DNA from: Thermothielavioides terrestris NRRL 8126
Lineage: Eukaryota; Ascomycota; Sordariomycetes; Sordariales; Chaetomiaceae
DNA: 64,000 bases
Reading direction: 5' to 3'
Assembly (NCBI RefSeq): GCF_000226115.1
Contig: NC_016457.1
Location: 3,658,001-3,722,000, forward strand
Shown in pieces: positions 25,004-37,018 of this stretch. The position numbers and the translations under genes were made by a program. A model generated the notes under the pieces. It was not told the DNA's origin and did not search any database. It saw nothing but the letters and a program-made list of their open reading frames with translations. Numbering within the stretch: the stretch's first letter is position 1; the number at the start of each line of letters is the position of its first letter.

Positions 25004-25809
25004 ATGGTCAACATCGGCAGCCTGTGGCAGTACCTGGCCGCGCACTCGCCGCTGCAGTCCACCCTGTCCTCCCTGTCCACCACGACCATGTCGGGCGGCG
25101 CCCTCAACCTCACCCAGATGGGGCTGGCCCCTTACTCGCTGCCGCCGCTGCCCTATGCCTACGACGCGCTCGAGCCGCACATCTCGGCCCAGATCATGGA
25201 GCTGCACCACGGCAAGCACCACCAGGCTTACGTGACCAACCTCAACGCGGCCCTGGCCTCGCACGTCTCCGCCGTGGCCGCTGGCGACGTTGCCGCTCAG
25301 ATCGCCCTCCAGCAGGCCATCAAGTTCAACGGCGGCGGCCACATCAACCACTCGCTGTTCTGGAAGAACCTGGCCCCGCCCGGCACCGAGGAGACGAACC
25401 CGGCCGTGGCCAAGGAGTTGGTCTCGGCCATCGAGAAGAAGTGGGGCAGCCTGGAAAGTTTCAAGAAGGCATTCTCGGCCGCGCTGCTGGCGATCCAGGG
25501 CAGCGGTTGGGGGTGGCTGGTCAAGGAAGCGGGCAACGGCGCCGGTCTGCGCATCGTCACCACCAAGGACCAGGATCCCGTGGTAGGGGGTGACGTGCCC
25601 ATCTTTGGCGTCGACATGTGGGAGCACGCATATTACCTCCAGGTTGGACCCCCTACTGTCTGTTCAGTCCGCACCCCGCTAACATGACACCCCAGTATCT
25701 GAATGGCAAGGCTGCCTATGTCGAGAATATCTGGAACGTCATTAACTGGAGGACGGCAGAGGACCGTTTTGTGGGGAGGAATGAGGAGAACGTGAAGACT
25801 GAGCTCTGA
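25004..25809 (+). CDS. Manganese superoxide dismutase
   Basis: Two exons, 25004-25642 and 25696-25809, phase 0, give 250 residues. After about 45 leader residues comes the Fe/Mn-SOD fold: [17 protein letters not shown], then the metal ligands H68 ([12 protein letters not shown]), H116 ([10 protein letters not shown]), D204 and H208 ([10 protein letters not shown]). Gly in FNGGGH and Gln in IQGSGWGW are the residues that mark the manganese rather than the iron form. It converts superoxide to oxygen and hydrogen peroxide. The leader is not a classic Arg-rich mitochondrial presequence (only [20 protein letters not shown] precedes a Ser/Thr-rich stretch), so cytosolic or matrix location is undecided. 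An internal ATG at residue 29 could give a shorter form. Confidence 0.93.
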
Positions 25810-27452
25810 TTAAGGCGGTGACTCCTGTGGCGGCTCCCTTGATTTTGGCTTGTGTTTACTGCTGTGGACATCCGCGCTCAATGTTCTCCTTTATTTAACC
25901 CTGTTTTTGCCCTTTCCATCGCACAAAGGACCGAATCGTTCAGCCTCCCCACCGCGTGTGTGCGCTTGAACCGCCTATCGGAGACAAGAGACGACGGCCT
26001 GGCCAGGTCCTATCAAGAAGGCTTGACACGCCCGTCCCGCCCACCGCATCGTTCCCGCTCCTTACTTCATGGGCTCGTATATCTGGCACAGCTAATCTAA
26101 GTCTGTTTGAAACATATCCGGCGCCGATCAACCGGCTGCCAGACCCGAGCTGCTCCAGCGCCCACCAGGCACAGCACCATACAATATCTGTCTCCCACGC
26201 CAGGCGGCCTCCCCCTGCCGGCCGAAGGGCAAACTAACCACCACCGTCCGGGCCATGCGCTGCGTGCCGCGGCCATCGGCCTAAGACTCTCCAGGGCGAC
26301 ATGAGCGCACTGCGTTTGCCGCGTCGCACCGCCGGAAGCCTGCATTTCAGGCGCTGCAGGAACCAGCGGCGAGCGCACGGAGCCCATTTATCATCCGGGG
26401 GATTTGTCTGGGCCTACGGTCCGTCGGAAGTCAAACATATCTCGTAGACGAGATGAATACGGAATACTCGATACCTTGTGATGCGTGTAGGAGAAGGGAC
26501 GCACGATGACGCTCCCAGAGGGCCCAGGGCATCCGTTGAGTCCCTCATTTACTTTTCCACTGCCCATATCCGGAGCTTAATCGGCTCGCTGCAGGCTAGG
26601 CCCACACAATACCGTCGTCCCTCCCTCTACCATGGTCCTATTACTGCTGGCTATCCTGTGGCGACGGCACGATGAAAAGCACCTTGCCGCAATCAAGGAG
26701 TGGGACAGATATTTCCGATGAAGCTCAACTCCGTTGTGTTAGCAACTGGCCGACACGTCTCGCAGCTCAGCACCACCTTCCAGGACCGGAGACACTGCAA
26801 TTCTCCCTGTTTGACGAGCCCTGGATTGCGAGCATCTCCAGCCCTGGATTGCGAGCATCTCCAGCCCTGGATTGCGAGCATCTCCATGGTCCTTCTCCCA
26901 TGGCCCCGGCCCAGCAGTCGGCGTGTCCCCTCCGGGCGTCCGCCACCCATGTCCGAGGACGCCGCGGACCGCTGCAGCTGGCTGCCGATGCAAAGTACTG
27001 CAAAGACGGGCAATGATTATTCAGGGTCACACAAGACACCTTTCATCCCTGCGTTTGCTGTTAGCCTCGCCTCCCAATCCCAGTCAACAAGACGGTTCAT
27101 CCAATGAGCTCGCTTGGCTTTGCGAGAACACTAACCAGCATGGGCCCATAAACGTTGACCAGGGCACCGCTTGGGGAAGGAGATTTAGGGTCCTGGAAGA
27201 GTCTAAACAAACGTTGAGGGGTGTCCACGCCACTAATGGTGGGTGCTGCAAGCGCTGAACAGTCGCAGCTCGTTTTCAGAGGCGATCCCGGGGACGGAGG
27301 GAGCTTATAAGAGGCTTTCAGACACCCTGTCGGGGTCTTCTTTCTTACCTTCCTTCATCTGACGAGAGTCTATGAATCCAACTCCGCCTCTTACAGGTCT
27401 TTCACACTCGTTTGTTTTCACTTCGGGAAACCCCGTGGCCTCGTTGTTTACC
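25810..27452. other. Intergenic, contains a 24-bp tandem repeat
   Basis: About 1.6 kb with no convincing gene on either strand. Short ORFs near 26670-27260 overlap each other on both strands and look non-coding. Confidence 0.4.
26816..26887. repeat. Three tandem copies of a 24-bp repeat
   Basis: The unit CCCTGGATTGCGAGCATCTC plus four bases is repeated three times head to tail, almost without mismatch (the last copy ends CTCCATGG). It is isolated in otherwise unique sequence. Confidence 0.85.
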
Positions 27453-28964
27453 ATGCTGAGCTCGGTTCGGGCGTGGGCGCTCTTTAGCCTCAGGCATGTC
27501 ATCAGACTGCGTGTACTGTCGAACTTCTGGCCGGCTAACCCTGCTTTAGCTCTTCGATTGCCCATGCCTGGGGCCACGGCAACCGTGGCCCTGGATATCC
27601 CGTGTACGGCATCACGGCCACTGTGACGTCGACTCCGGTCTCAACCGTCACCGTTGGCGAGAGCTCATGCGACGCGGCCGACGCGCCGATCACAGTCACG
27701 GTTTACGCTGAATGCTCGGCTGCGTCTGGCTATTCAAGTGCCGCTGGGGTGACTGTCAGCAGTCACAGCAGTCACGCTACCTGGTCCAATGCTACTTCGA
27801 CTTTCGCCGAGACGTGCACTCATGGCCGGACAACGACGGCCGTGACTACCGGCCGCGGGAACACGTCTAGCTCTCCTGCTCTTGGCTGGAACAGCACCCT
27901 TTCCACTTCTCGTTGGACTGGGTCTGGAACTGGAGCACTCGTCGCCACCACCATCCAGACAGCTGGCCCCGTCAGCTCGTTGTCTACCGGATGGGGGAAC
28001 TCAACTCGGGCCTCTGTCACGGATCATGACACAACAATTTGGAAAACAGTGACGGTAACTTCCTCGACAATCCAGACCGTGATCGTCACGCTGCCGCCAG
28101 GGCAGTCGATCCCAACTCTCCCAAGCTCAGGGTCCTTCACCGGGACTGGGTCCTCAAAGAATGGGACCACAAGCGCCTCAATTACCTATCAGCCCAGCCT
28201 GACGTACGAAACCACAGCGTCGGGTAAGTCTGCCTCTCAAATGTATGTGCGTCCGCTTCGCTAACTCTCCCCCAGCCCCAACCAGCCTGACCAGCGGCAG
28301 CCCCATCAACGGCACGACGAGCCCCAGCAGCGCCCTCGACACCACTTGGACTTTCCCCGGGTCCGGAGGGATTGCCAGCACCATCAGCACCCTCACCACA
28401 AGCGCCACGCCCAGCCCCCTCCACAATTCATCTGCGCCTCCCAATCTTGCCTCCACCACCGCGCCCCTCACATCACCATCCAGCCCAGCCGGCACCGCCT
28501 CTTCCTCGCCCGCGATCTTCACAACCGAAACAAACGCCCCGCTCTTCACCACCACCGCTACCACCACCAGCGGCGACGGCGAGTACGGCAGCTACGTCTA
28601 CGGCGGCTACACCGCGCCGGCGTCGCAGTCCAGCAACAGCAGTAGCAGCAGCAGCATTGCAAGCCCCATCACGGCCACCAGCGCTAGCGGCGGTGTCAAC
28701 ACCGGGAGCGCCGGCACCGGCTCCGCCACCAGCGCCACCGGCGCTCCCGTCGCTGGCGGCAGCAGCGGCAGCGGCAGTACCACGGAAGCGGCCCGTCCAA
28801 CAACGACTTTCTACACTGCGTCGGTGACCAGCGTGAGTAGTGTGGTTGGAGGAGGGGGTGGGTATGGCGGCGGGTATGGTGAGGGTGGGTATGGCGGTGG
28901 TGAGTACGGCGGTGGTGATAGCGACGGGGGTGAGTATGGAGACGGGTTTGAGTACTGGGCATGA
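27453..28964 (+). CDS. Secreted Ser/Thr-rich protein with Gly/Tyr-rich C-terminal tail
   Basis: Three exons, 27453-27493, 27550-28223 and 28276-28964, give about 467 residues. Exon 1 joins to exon 2 in frame only if intron 1 starts with GC (AG|GCATGT); this yields a clean signal peptide (MLSSVRAWALFSLSSSIAHA) with cleavage before WGHGNRGPGY. The mature protein is dominated by Ser, Thr and Gly with several TVTVTSSTIQTVIVTLPPG-like runs typical of O-glycosylated fungal wall proteins, has few cysteines, and ends in a Gly/Tyr-rich stretch (GGGYGEGGYGGGEYGGG) and acidic EYWA. No hydrophobic C-terminal GPI signal is present, so it is probably secreted or wall-associated through another route. No enzymatic domain recognised. 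Confidence 0.72.
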
Positions 28965-29773
28965 GGGATGTCTGTAGAGGAGGCGACCAACAAAACATCT
29001 GGTGTTCAACCACTGGTAGTGTGGGTGAGGATCACGGGTTCATGGTGTGCACACCCACCTCAGGGGATGGAGTGAGGGTCCAAAATGAATTCGGGAGGGA
29101 AAGAGATGTGTGAAGGAAAAGGGGCTACTTCTCTTCTTATTGAATTCTTTGGGTGTATTTAGTAGGCTCGATAGGGTCCACCTGCAAGCCTGGTCACAAA
29201 AACAAGGGCTATCCGTTGCCCGCAAGTGCTTGGGTGGTCCCTCTGTCCTGAACACACCATATGGCAGGCTTTTAGACTGTTGACTTTACGTGATGAGTTG
29301 TCATCTGTGAGCTTGGACGTCTTTCTGATCAGCTAACTGCCTTGTCCCATTCAAGTAGAGAGCCACTGGCATTGATGGTGGCGATCCTCAAATACTAGCT
29401 TCAAACGGGGGTGTGGCTCATTTACTGCACGCAGTCCGATGTAGAAACCTGGCCCTGACCTTCAGTGCATGCCCCGGTACAGGGTTGGGGGGAGAAAATC
29501 TAAAAAGCCCGCCATCTGTTGTCTCTTGCCAAGCCTGAATTGGGGGCTGAAAGCCGAAACCTTACATTTACGGAAGGGCTGTCCAATCATCGTGATACAT
29601 CGCGATCCTACAGGACGGCGCCGCAAAATTTATGAGCCTAACAACGGCCACAAACACGCTTCTACACTATTTCCGCTCTTGTTCTCCTCTCCTCCCTCTC
29701 ACGTTCCCGCCTGCAGTCCGCTTGGCCAGTCCAAGAATTGGTCATTCCTCGCTACTTTCCCGTCCCCTGCGCG
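28965..29773. other. Intergenic upstream of the MBOAT gene
   Basis: About 800 bp containing the 3' region of the secreted-protein gene and the promoter of the next one. A pyrimidine-rich stretch (29650-29710) precedes the start of the latter. Confidence 0.4.
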
Positions 29774-31173
29774 ATGGACTACCATCCACTCTTCGATCTG
29801 GCTGCCGTGGTGCTGCTCTCGGCCGTCACCGTCGGGTTCACATCTGCACCGTCTCTGGCACGCTCCGCTGTGTTCCCCATCCTGTGCGGTCTGACCTGGC
29901 ACTGCGTGGTCAAATGCTCCGAATACATCTCGCGCAGCGCCTGGGCCAGCTCGGTTGGCGGATACACCCTCACCTACCTCTTCCATTACCTGGACGTTGG
30001 CCTGCTCAGTCGCTGGGATTTTAAGCTGCAGGGTCCTGCCACCGAACTGGCCAAGGGCTGGGGACCGCCAGCAACGTCCCAGAAACCTCCATCCCGCCAG
30101 CCGCCGGGTGACAATGGGGTTACTTCCCGCCTCCGCTTTGGCTTCTCGGTTGTCTTCTCGTGGCGCTTTGCCAACACGCCCTACCAAGCCAGGGGCGTCC
30201 CCGCGCTGGACGAGAAGTTGCGGCGGTCTCGCGCGCGCTTCCTCGCGAACACGCTCTTGACCTGCGCCGTGTGCTACCTGGTGCTTGACGCGATGGACTC
30301 GTCGGCGGATCCGGAGATCACCGAGAAGTTCTACTCCCTCGACAAGGTCGCCTTCTTCTCCAGAATCCGAGACGTATCCGCCGAGGAGCTGGTCATGAGG
30401 TTCTTCGCCGCTCTCGGCCTCGGCGCAGGGCTCGTCTCGGTGCAGCGTGGCGTTTATAGCATTCTGGCTTTTGTATCCGTCGCGACGGGACTCTCTAAGC
30501 CGGTGGACTGGCCGCCGTTTAATGGACCGTTTGCCAAGATCGACAGTCTCAGGAACTTTTGGAGGTTGATTGAGCCCTTATTCTCTCCTGATCCCCCCCC
30601 TCCATCTAGACAGACACCGCTGACGTGGCGTGCATAGCATCTTCTGGCACCAAACCAACACGCACCGGCTCCGCATCACATCCCATTTCCTGCTGTGCAA
30701 CGTGCTTCGACTACCGCATGGGAGCAAAGCAGTGCGATACCTCCGACCGTGGGTCGTATTCCTGCTCTCGGCTCTCTTCCACGTCGCCATTGACGTCTCT
30801 TCGGGTCAGTCTCGTCGCAAATGCTGTGATTATCACGATGTGCATCCCACAGCACACCCCACGCTGACATACCAATCATTGCCTTGTTCCAGGAATGCAA
30901 CCGCAGGAATCCGGTGCTTTGCGCTTCTTTCTCATCCAGCCACTGGGCATTGTCATCGAGGACACAGCTCGGACGGTGTATCGCACTGTGTACGGCTCGA
31001 GCGGGCGCGGCCTTACTGTTGCTGAACGCTGTGTCGGTGTTCTATGGGTTGGTCTGTGGATGGCCTGGACGGCGCCTGCGTACCTGTTTCCCGTCCTGGC
31101 GAAGACAGGCTCTGGTAATGCCGGTGTGGTGCCTTTCAGCATCATTGGGTGTGTGACGCGCTTGATCCAGTGA
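29774..31173 (+). CDS. Wax-synthase-like membrane-bound O-acyltransferase (MBOAT)
   Basis: Three exons, 29774-30564, 30638-30804 and 30893-31173, in frame, give about 412 residues. Several hydrophobic segments span the protein. The conserved wax-synthase block WPPFNGPFAKIDSLRNFWSI with FWHQTNTHRLR crosses intron 1 (residues about 245-275). The later SALFHVAID carries the histidine expected at the MBOAT active site, and further hydrophobic segments follow to the C-terminus. Relatives acylate alcohols or terpenoid/polyketide hydroxyls with acyl-CoA in the ER; in fungi such genes often belong to secondary metabolism. No partner genes are seen beside it, so the substrate is unknown. Confidence 0.82.
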
Positions 31174-31357
31174 ACCTGGGTGTACCGAACGTAGAAGACC
31201 TGGGGCAGTAAGCGAAATCTATAAGCTACGGCAAAGACCCTACTGCATACAGGATGCCTCCCGACGAGACGGACGGTAGAGACACCTAATTGACATGAGA
31301 GATCTGTAGTTATCATCGACATCGGATAATCACACTGTTCCAACCAGGCTCCCTTAA

Positions 31358-31980
31358 TCAACAATTCGTGCCCTTGGTATCGAAGCACTCCAGCACGCCG
31401 TTGACGTTGTCGACTATCGTGTCTGTTGGTTGGCGTTGAGGTGGTTAGTTGGAATGATGAACATGATGCTTTGCGGTCCCCCCAAGGGGTTTCCGGTTGC
31501 ACTGACTGAGATCGAACATGGCGGTCGGCCAGTTGGCCTGGGCAGCCCCTGTGCCAGGATTGCACTGGCAGTGCATTAACGTCGGCCCGCCGTTGACGAT
31601 GAAGCCCGTGGTTTGCGGCGAGTTACTGCACTGGACACACTGGTCGCCGAGGTGCGGTCTGGTGTGGTTTTCGGTATCAGCGTCAGACTTGTCCCGGTAT
31701 GTGCCCGTTCGTAGTACGTGTACACGGCATCGGAAGATCGAGCCTACCCAGCCCCCGTGGGATCCGCCTCCAGACTGCCGTAGTTGTTCTTGATGCAGCG
31801 GTTCAGGTCGAGTTTGGAACACTTGGACTGCCCGAAGATGTCCTTGCAGTTGGCCGTCAGCGTTCTTCCGCTGACCTTGATCGAGTTGGCGTCGCAGGAC
31901 CCGAGGAAGTTGGCCGCGGTCGCCGCGAGGGCCCCGGTGGCGCCGAGCCCGAGGACGAGCAGACACGAGATTGATTTCAT
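31358..31980 (-). CDS. Secreted cyanovirin-N homology (CVNH) lectin-like protein
   Basis: Three exons on the minus strand (31980-31748, 31658-31507, 31422-31358) join in frame to 149 residues. A signal peptide (MKSISCLLVLGLGATGALA) precedes a CVNH-type domain: SCDANSIKVSGRTLTANCKD, then KLDLNRCIKNNYGSLEADP. A Cys-rich segment (CVQCSNSPQTTGF, MHCQCNPG) is inserted before the C-terminal half, and the protein ends with TIVDNVNGVLECFDTKGTNC. CVNH domains bind mannose-type glycans in the best-studied members. The inserted cysteines resemble secreted fungal CVNH variants. Inferred role: an extracellular glycan-binding protein. The downstream MBOAT gene converges on it with only about 185 bp between stops. 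Confidence 0.82.
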
Positions 31981-33731
31981 TATTGTTGTGGGATGTGATT
32001 GCAGAGAAGCGAGTCGCTGCGTTGATCGAGGGATGCTCATTCCCCCTCTATCGCCTCGGGGTCCAGATGGGCCGGACTGCATGGGCTGGTTAAGTATGTT
32101 CCGTAGGATGCTTCAGCTCCCCATGCGTCCCGGAAACCGTCTGCGTCGCGGGGTTCTGGGCCCAGAGCTCATAGATCAAAGCACGGTTGGGACAGGTGGA
32201 AGCAACGCAAGGTTGCAGTTGCGGCCAGGGAGGAAGGAGGATGGAGGACGCCTAAATTAAAGGTGCCAAGGGAGCCGTGAACTGCACGCCACGCTCGGGG
32301 CGAAGAAAACCGGGTTTCCGGCTTCCGGGATGGACTGGGGGAAGGGAACTTCCGTGGCCAAGGCTGCAGAGGAAAACCATGCCACCAGTCGAAGCCGAGG
32401 GCTTGCTACAGTTTTCTGGTGACGGGGCCTAATTATAGACCGCCTCAACGGTCTTGTTGAGACGTTAATAAACTCTGCCCGGGTAAATGGACTTAGTGGA
32501 CGCTCGTTGGTGGTGCCAAACATATGAAAACACCTCCACGATTGGCTGGCAATTTGCAACCCGTAGAGTGCACGGAACGTTATCTGAAAGCAGGCAAGGG
32601 TGCTCGTTCCCTTTTCAACAGGCTGCTCCAGCCAGATTCCTCCATCGTCAGTCAGTCCGTTGTACCTTAGTGTAAGTTCTCTGGAACAGCAATCGGAGGA
32701 ATCGAATCATCATCAACCGACGGCATTTTCCCGAGTGTCACCACCATGTGTTTGTCATTGCCGAAAGACGGGACGAGTTCCTTCTCTGGCTTAACATACC
32801 TCAATTACCATGCATCATTGGGCGTAGCCGTTGAGGTGAGGGAAGTTGGCGTTCCACCACCGGTGAGATAAGGCGAATTTGGCCTTGTCGGGCACTCAGC
32901 GGATTTTTCTTCGTGGGGCAACGCTGGAAGCGGGCAGGAATCTCGGTCGTCGGTGCGAACAGCGATCCTTCCAGCGATCCTCCCAGCCGGATTAACAGAC
33001 CAGAACGGGAGTTGCTGTTTTCAAAGAATCAGCTATCCTGGAACGGTAGGCTTCCCCATCCCGGCAATTGAAACAGGTAGCTGCCTATGGTCTTTCACAG
33101 GCCACCAGGGAACTTGGAAGCATTCTTCCCCATCTGGATCATACAGCGCAAGTTCCATCCGAACAATCCAACCAAGTTCCCGAAACTGTTGTTAATCATT
33201 GATGAGTTGGACCGGTCAGGACCTTCACAACCCGGAGACTGTTCAATCCGGTTATTGCGTTAGCATGCTGCGTAGTGCGGCAGTGCTACATCGAAGCTGG
33301 ACGCTGAACCGGCGAACCTCTCGCCTCGTCCTGATTTGAGCTAATGTCGTTCTCTCACGCCCAAACATTGTGGAAGGAGCGCCTCGCTGAACTGGGCTGT
33401 AGGGTTGTCTGTGACTTGTAACTTAAAGAACCCGCCCCCACAGGCGGCGTAGCGCCTGTTGTCTTTCTTGAGCAATCATTGGTGAAGACGAAAGAAGTTG
33501 AAAGTTGCCAGAGAAAGGTCCAATTCTTTCGTTTCCTCCACGATTCCTGGCCAAGGCATCGATCGGTCCGCCGCCAGGTGGCGCCCCACTGATTGGGTCC
33601 CGGTCTCCCCCTGTTACTGGTTGCCCTGCTTCTTCAGCACTGTTTGCATTTGGCATCACTTTCCGGGCACCTCGCATCCACCGCCCAGTACCTAGGTACT
33701 AAGCTGTCCAGGACTCCAGTGCTCCAGCACC
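31981..33731. other. Intergenic between CVNH and LDAH genes
   Basis: About 1.75 kb, divergent promoters. ORFs here are short and overlap on both strands; no gene, repeat or RNA recognised. Confidence 0.4.
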
Positions 33732-34884
33732 ATGGATGGCACAATAGAACGGACCACCTTGGTAAGAGAAGACCAAGTACCGTTTCTAGAGTATCCATCG
33801 CCTCGGCAGGGCGACCTCGGCCGCCGGCAATGTTTGATTTTCCTCATTCCCGGCAACCCCGGCCTGGTCGCCTACTACGAGCCGTTCATGAAGACCTTGC
33901 GCGAGCTGCTGGACGAAAAGGAGGCCAAGGAAGGGTGTGGGTATGCATTTCACCTCTGCGGGCGGAACCTGCTGGGCTTTGATGACGCAGACCACGAGCC
34001 GGCCTTCGGAGCTGCCGCCGACGGCGTACCGACTGAGCCATTCTCCCTCGAGGAGCAGATCCAATGGTGCTGCCGGCAGGTTCAGCAGGCCAACAGCTCC
34101 GCCTTGGGTGACGGGAGGGTGTTTGACGACGTGGTGCTCATCGGGCACTCCGTGGGCGCCTACATCTCGCTCGAGATATTCAACCGCCATCACCAAGCGC
34201 GACGGCAACACCCCAGCACTCCTCCAGGCCTGCTGGGCAGCGTCAAGCTCCGAGCCGGCATCCTGCTCTTCCCGACCGTCTCGCACATCGCCCAGTCCAG
34301 CAGCGGGCAGAAGCTCGACCTCATCCGCCGGACGACGTTCCTCGACCGATTTGCCCACCACATCGCCAAGGGCTTCGCCGACTTGTGGCCGCGCTGGGTG
34401 CTCGGCGCCATCGTCCGCCGCATCATGGGGTTTCCCGAGCACGCCGCGGCCGCAACGCTGCGCTTCCTCGGCAGCAGGGACGGCATCTGGCAGGCGCTGC
34501 ACATGGGCAAGGACGAGATGAGGACGATCACCGAGGAAAAGTGGAGCGAGGATCTCTGGGAGATACAGGAAGCGGAGGAGGAGGAGCAGACTGGCCTGCG
34601 GACAAAGTTCTTCTTTTACTTTGCCAAGTCCGACCACTGGGTCGCGGACGCGTGTAGGGACGAGTTCATCGAGAAGAGGAATCGGCACGAGAAGGGCAGG
34701 ACCAAGATCGTGATTGATGAGGAGAATGTTCCTCACGCGTTTTGCATCCGTACGTGCCTACCTATGCACAATGTCTCTTCGACATTTTCTGCTATCGATG
34801 GTTGTTTGCTAACTTGGAGCAGACCACAGCGAGTTGATGGCGGAGAAGGTCAAGCTCTGCATCGAGGACATTGCAGGTCTTTGA
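33732..34884 (+). CDS. Lipid droplet-associated hydrolase (LDAH family, alpha/beta hydrolase)
   Basis: Two exons, 33732-34749 and 34823-34884, give about 359 residues, the last exon adding HHSELMAEKVKLCIEDIAGL. The fold opens with the oxyanion segment LIFLIPGNPGLVAYYEPFM. The nucleophile elbow GHSVG puts the catalytic serine at residue 140. A late YFAKSDHWV segment supplies the acid, and HAFCIHH near the intron supplies the catalytic histidine. Family members sit on lipid droplets and have been linked to sterol ester or neutral-lipid turnover, although their substrate is debated. A hydrophobic midsection (LFPTVSHIAQ and WPRWVLGAIVRRIMGF) could anchor it to the droplet surface. Confidence 0.87.
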
Positions 34885-35989
34885 GCTGCCGCTTGCTCAC
34901 CGAGCCATCTTCAAACGACAGGGTCAGGCACCAACGAAATTACCGGATCCGCGTCCCGTCGCCCTGTGAGACACCACCAGCAGACCTCGACTGACTTCTG
35001 TTCTTCTGTTGCGACCCACTCGGGTCACAGTGTCTTACCCAGCCGGGGGTTGTCAGCTCGTCGTGTCCCCGTCAGCATCTGAAAGACCCAGGCCCGGCAC
35101 GGCATTTGCCCATCTGAGAGCGCGCCGTCCCCCATCAATTCGTCGGGCGAACCGCCAGCAGGCTCGCGCCGGACCGGCCAGGGCAGGGGCATCCACTATC
35201 CCATTGTTCATCACTGACCAAGCAAGCATGCGATCTGATAAAGGCGAACACCGAGTTTCACTTTCTGTTTACGACCGGTCCAATTGGATCCCGCTCTGCA
35301 TCTGCATCACCGCGTCACCGCGTCACCGTGCGGGTGGAGTTTGAACATGTCCGGGGCAGATTTAGGCATCCGAATTCTCTGGCCTAGCATTGGCCGCAAC
35401 GCAATGGACACACTCAGCTCCACCGCGCGCACTTGCAAAGTTCCCAAAGATCATCCAAACGATCATTCATTGATTGCAACAGTTGGACTGGGGCTGCAAG
35501 TTCGTCCATCCACCCACCCATTCAGTCCCGCTGGGGAACCGTTGATGCGTATCCGTACCTCGACAGGCAACAATGCTGGAAGAGACGGGATCCGACAGCG
35601 CTCCCCGGCCCAATTTTGTCCAAGAAAGGGAATGGAGAACGTAATCCGTAAAAAATCGCCGTTGCGGGTATCCCATCACCCAGACGCCGTACGCCGACCC
35701 GGAGCCCGTCTGGAGCCGTAAACCCAAAGGGAAACAAAAGACAAAATCATTACGTTTCGGTGTCCTGCCGCCCATCCGGCGGCATTGGTGCCTCGTTTGC
35801 CCTTTTCTAACATGCGCCGGCCAATGCTGCGATCTGCCGATGCCACGGGTGATTTGTCCTCAGCTCCGCAGGTGGGAGCAATCTGCTCGCATCCCGCAGC
35901 ACGGGGTCTTTGCCGGATGGGGTGGTTCAGCCTCCCCGTTCCACAGTTCTTCTCAGCAGATCCTCGCGAGGCGGTGGTGCTGGCGGTGG
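34885..35989. other. Convergent intergenic region
   Basis: About 1.1 kb between converging genes. No feature recognised. Confidence 0.4.
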
Positions 35990-37018
35990 TTACCGGGGAA
36001 GGCCCCCAGAGGCAACTGCGGGCGGCCATTCCATTTCTGCCTGATACTGCGAGGCGGCGATTGCAAAGCCAGGTTGCTCGTGCAGGGGACGCGTGTCCGT
36101 ATCAAACTGCTCCAGTTCCACCGCTGGGTTGGCGTGCCCAAACTTCGGCGGCTCGGGGCTTGGTGATAGCGCTGTTTTGTCCGCTGGCGGTGCCACCTGG
36201 GACCATGGAGCCGTAAGGTGGGCGTGTCCTGATGCGGGATGACCGCCATCGGGCCCACCATTCCGCCGGGCGCTCTCGAAGTAGTTGCAGACGAAGAAGA
36301 ACAGGAGGAACGAGTGGATAACCCTGGAGAACGAACTTGGATTAGCTCCTCCCGGAGACTGTGAAGACTTTCAAGATCTCCGGATTACCTACATCAAGAT
36401 AACCAGGAGGCAAACGCTGGATATCTCGGTGGCTGCGGCGTCGAAAGCGCTGCCAAAGTCGCCGATGCCGCAGATGATATCCACAAGCAGGACCCCCATG
36501 CTGATGGCCACTGACACGAAGAGGATGCCATCAACAAACATGTGGATGGTGGGCGAGATCCCTCCGTCACGGAGGAGGCATGCCGTAACGAACTCGGCCG
36601 CGTTCCAGAGTGCGACTACAGGACACTGTAGAAAAGGGCGGGTCAGCACCACGAGATCAACCAGAATAGTGGCAACTCGGCCGGGGGAGGTAAGGTAACT
36701 CACCACCACGAGAGCCGGCACGAGCCGGTCAAGGACATCGGACGACGCAGTCCTTCCGGAGGCGACGGAGGCGATGGCGCCCGTTACCGACAGGGCGAGA
36801 GCAAGCGAAACCGCTCTAAGGACAACGCAGGTGACGAAGACGCTGCGGCCGAGGCCGTGGTAGTCGGTCAACCGCCATTGCCTGAGTTCTCTCCTCGAGG
36901 GCCGCGTGGCCGGCGGGGGCAGCGAATCAAGCCAGGCTTCGATGGCCGGGTCAAAAGGGGGCGGCGGCCGGGACGGCTGTGATCGCAGGCTGAACCCCAA
37001 CATTGAGGGGAGGAGCAT
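35990..37018 (-). CDS. Hypothetical four-TM membrane protein (MARVEL-like layout)
   Basis: Three exons on the minus strand (37018-36704, 36625-36393, 36323-35990) keep frame and give 293 residues. A short Pro-rich cytosolic N-terminus is followed by four hydrophobic segments: SVFVTCVVLRAVSLALALSV; one spanning LVPALVV and, across intron 1, CPVVALWNAAEFV; FVDGILFVSVAISMGVLLVD; and SVCLLVILM with, across intron 2, VIHSFLLFFFVCNYF. The C-terminal 90 residues are polar and Pro-rich. The arrangement is like that of MARVEL-type proteins, but I do not see a defining motif, so no family is assigned. Confidence 0.72.
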
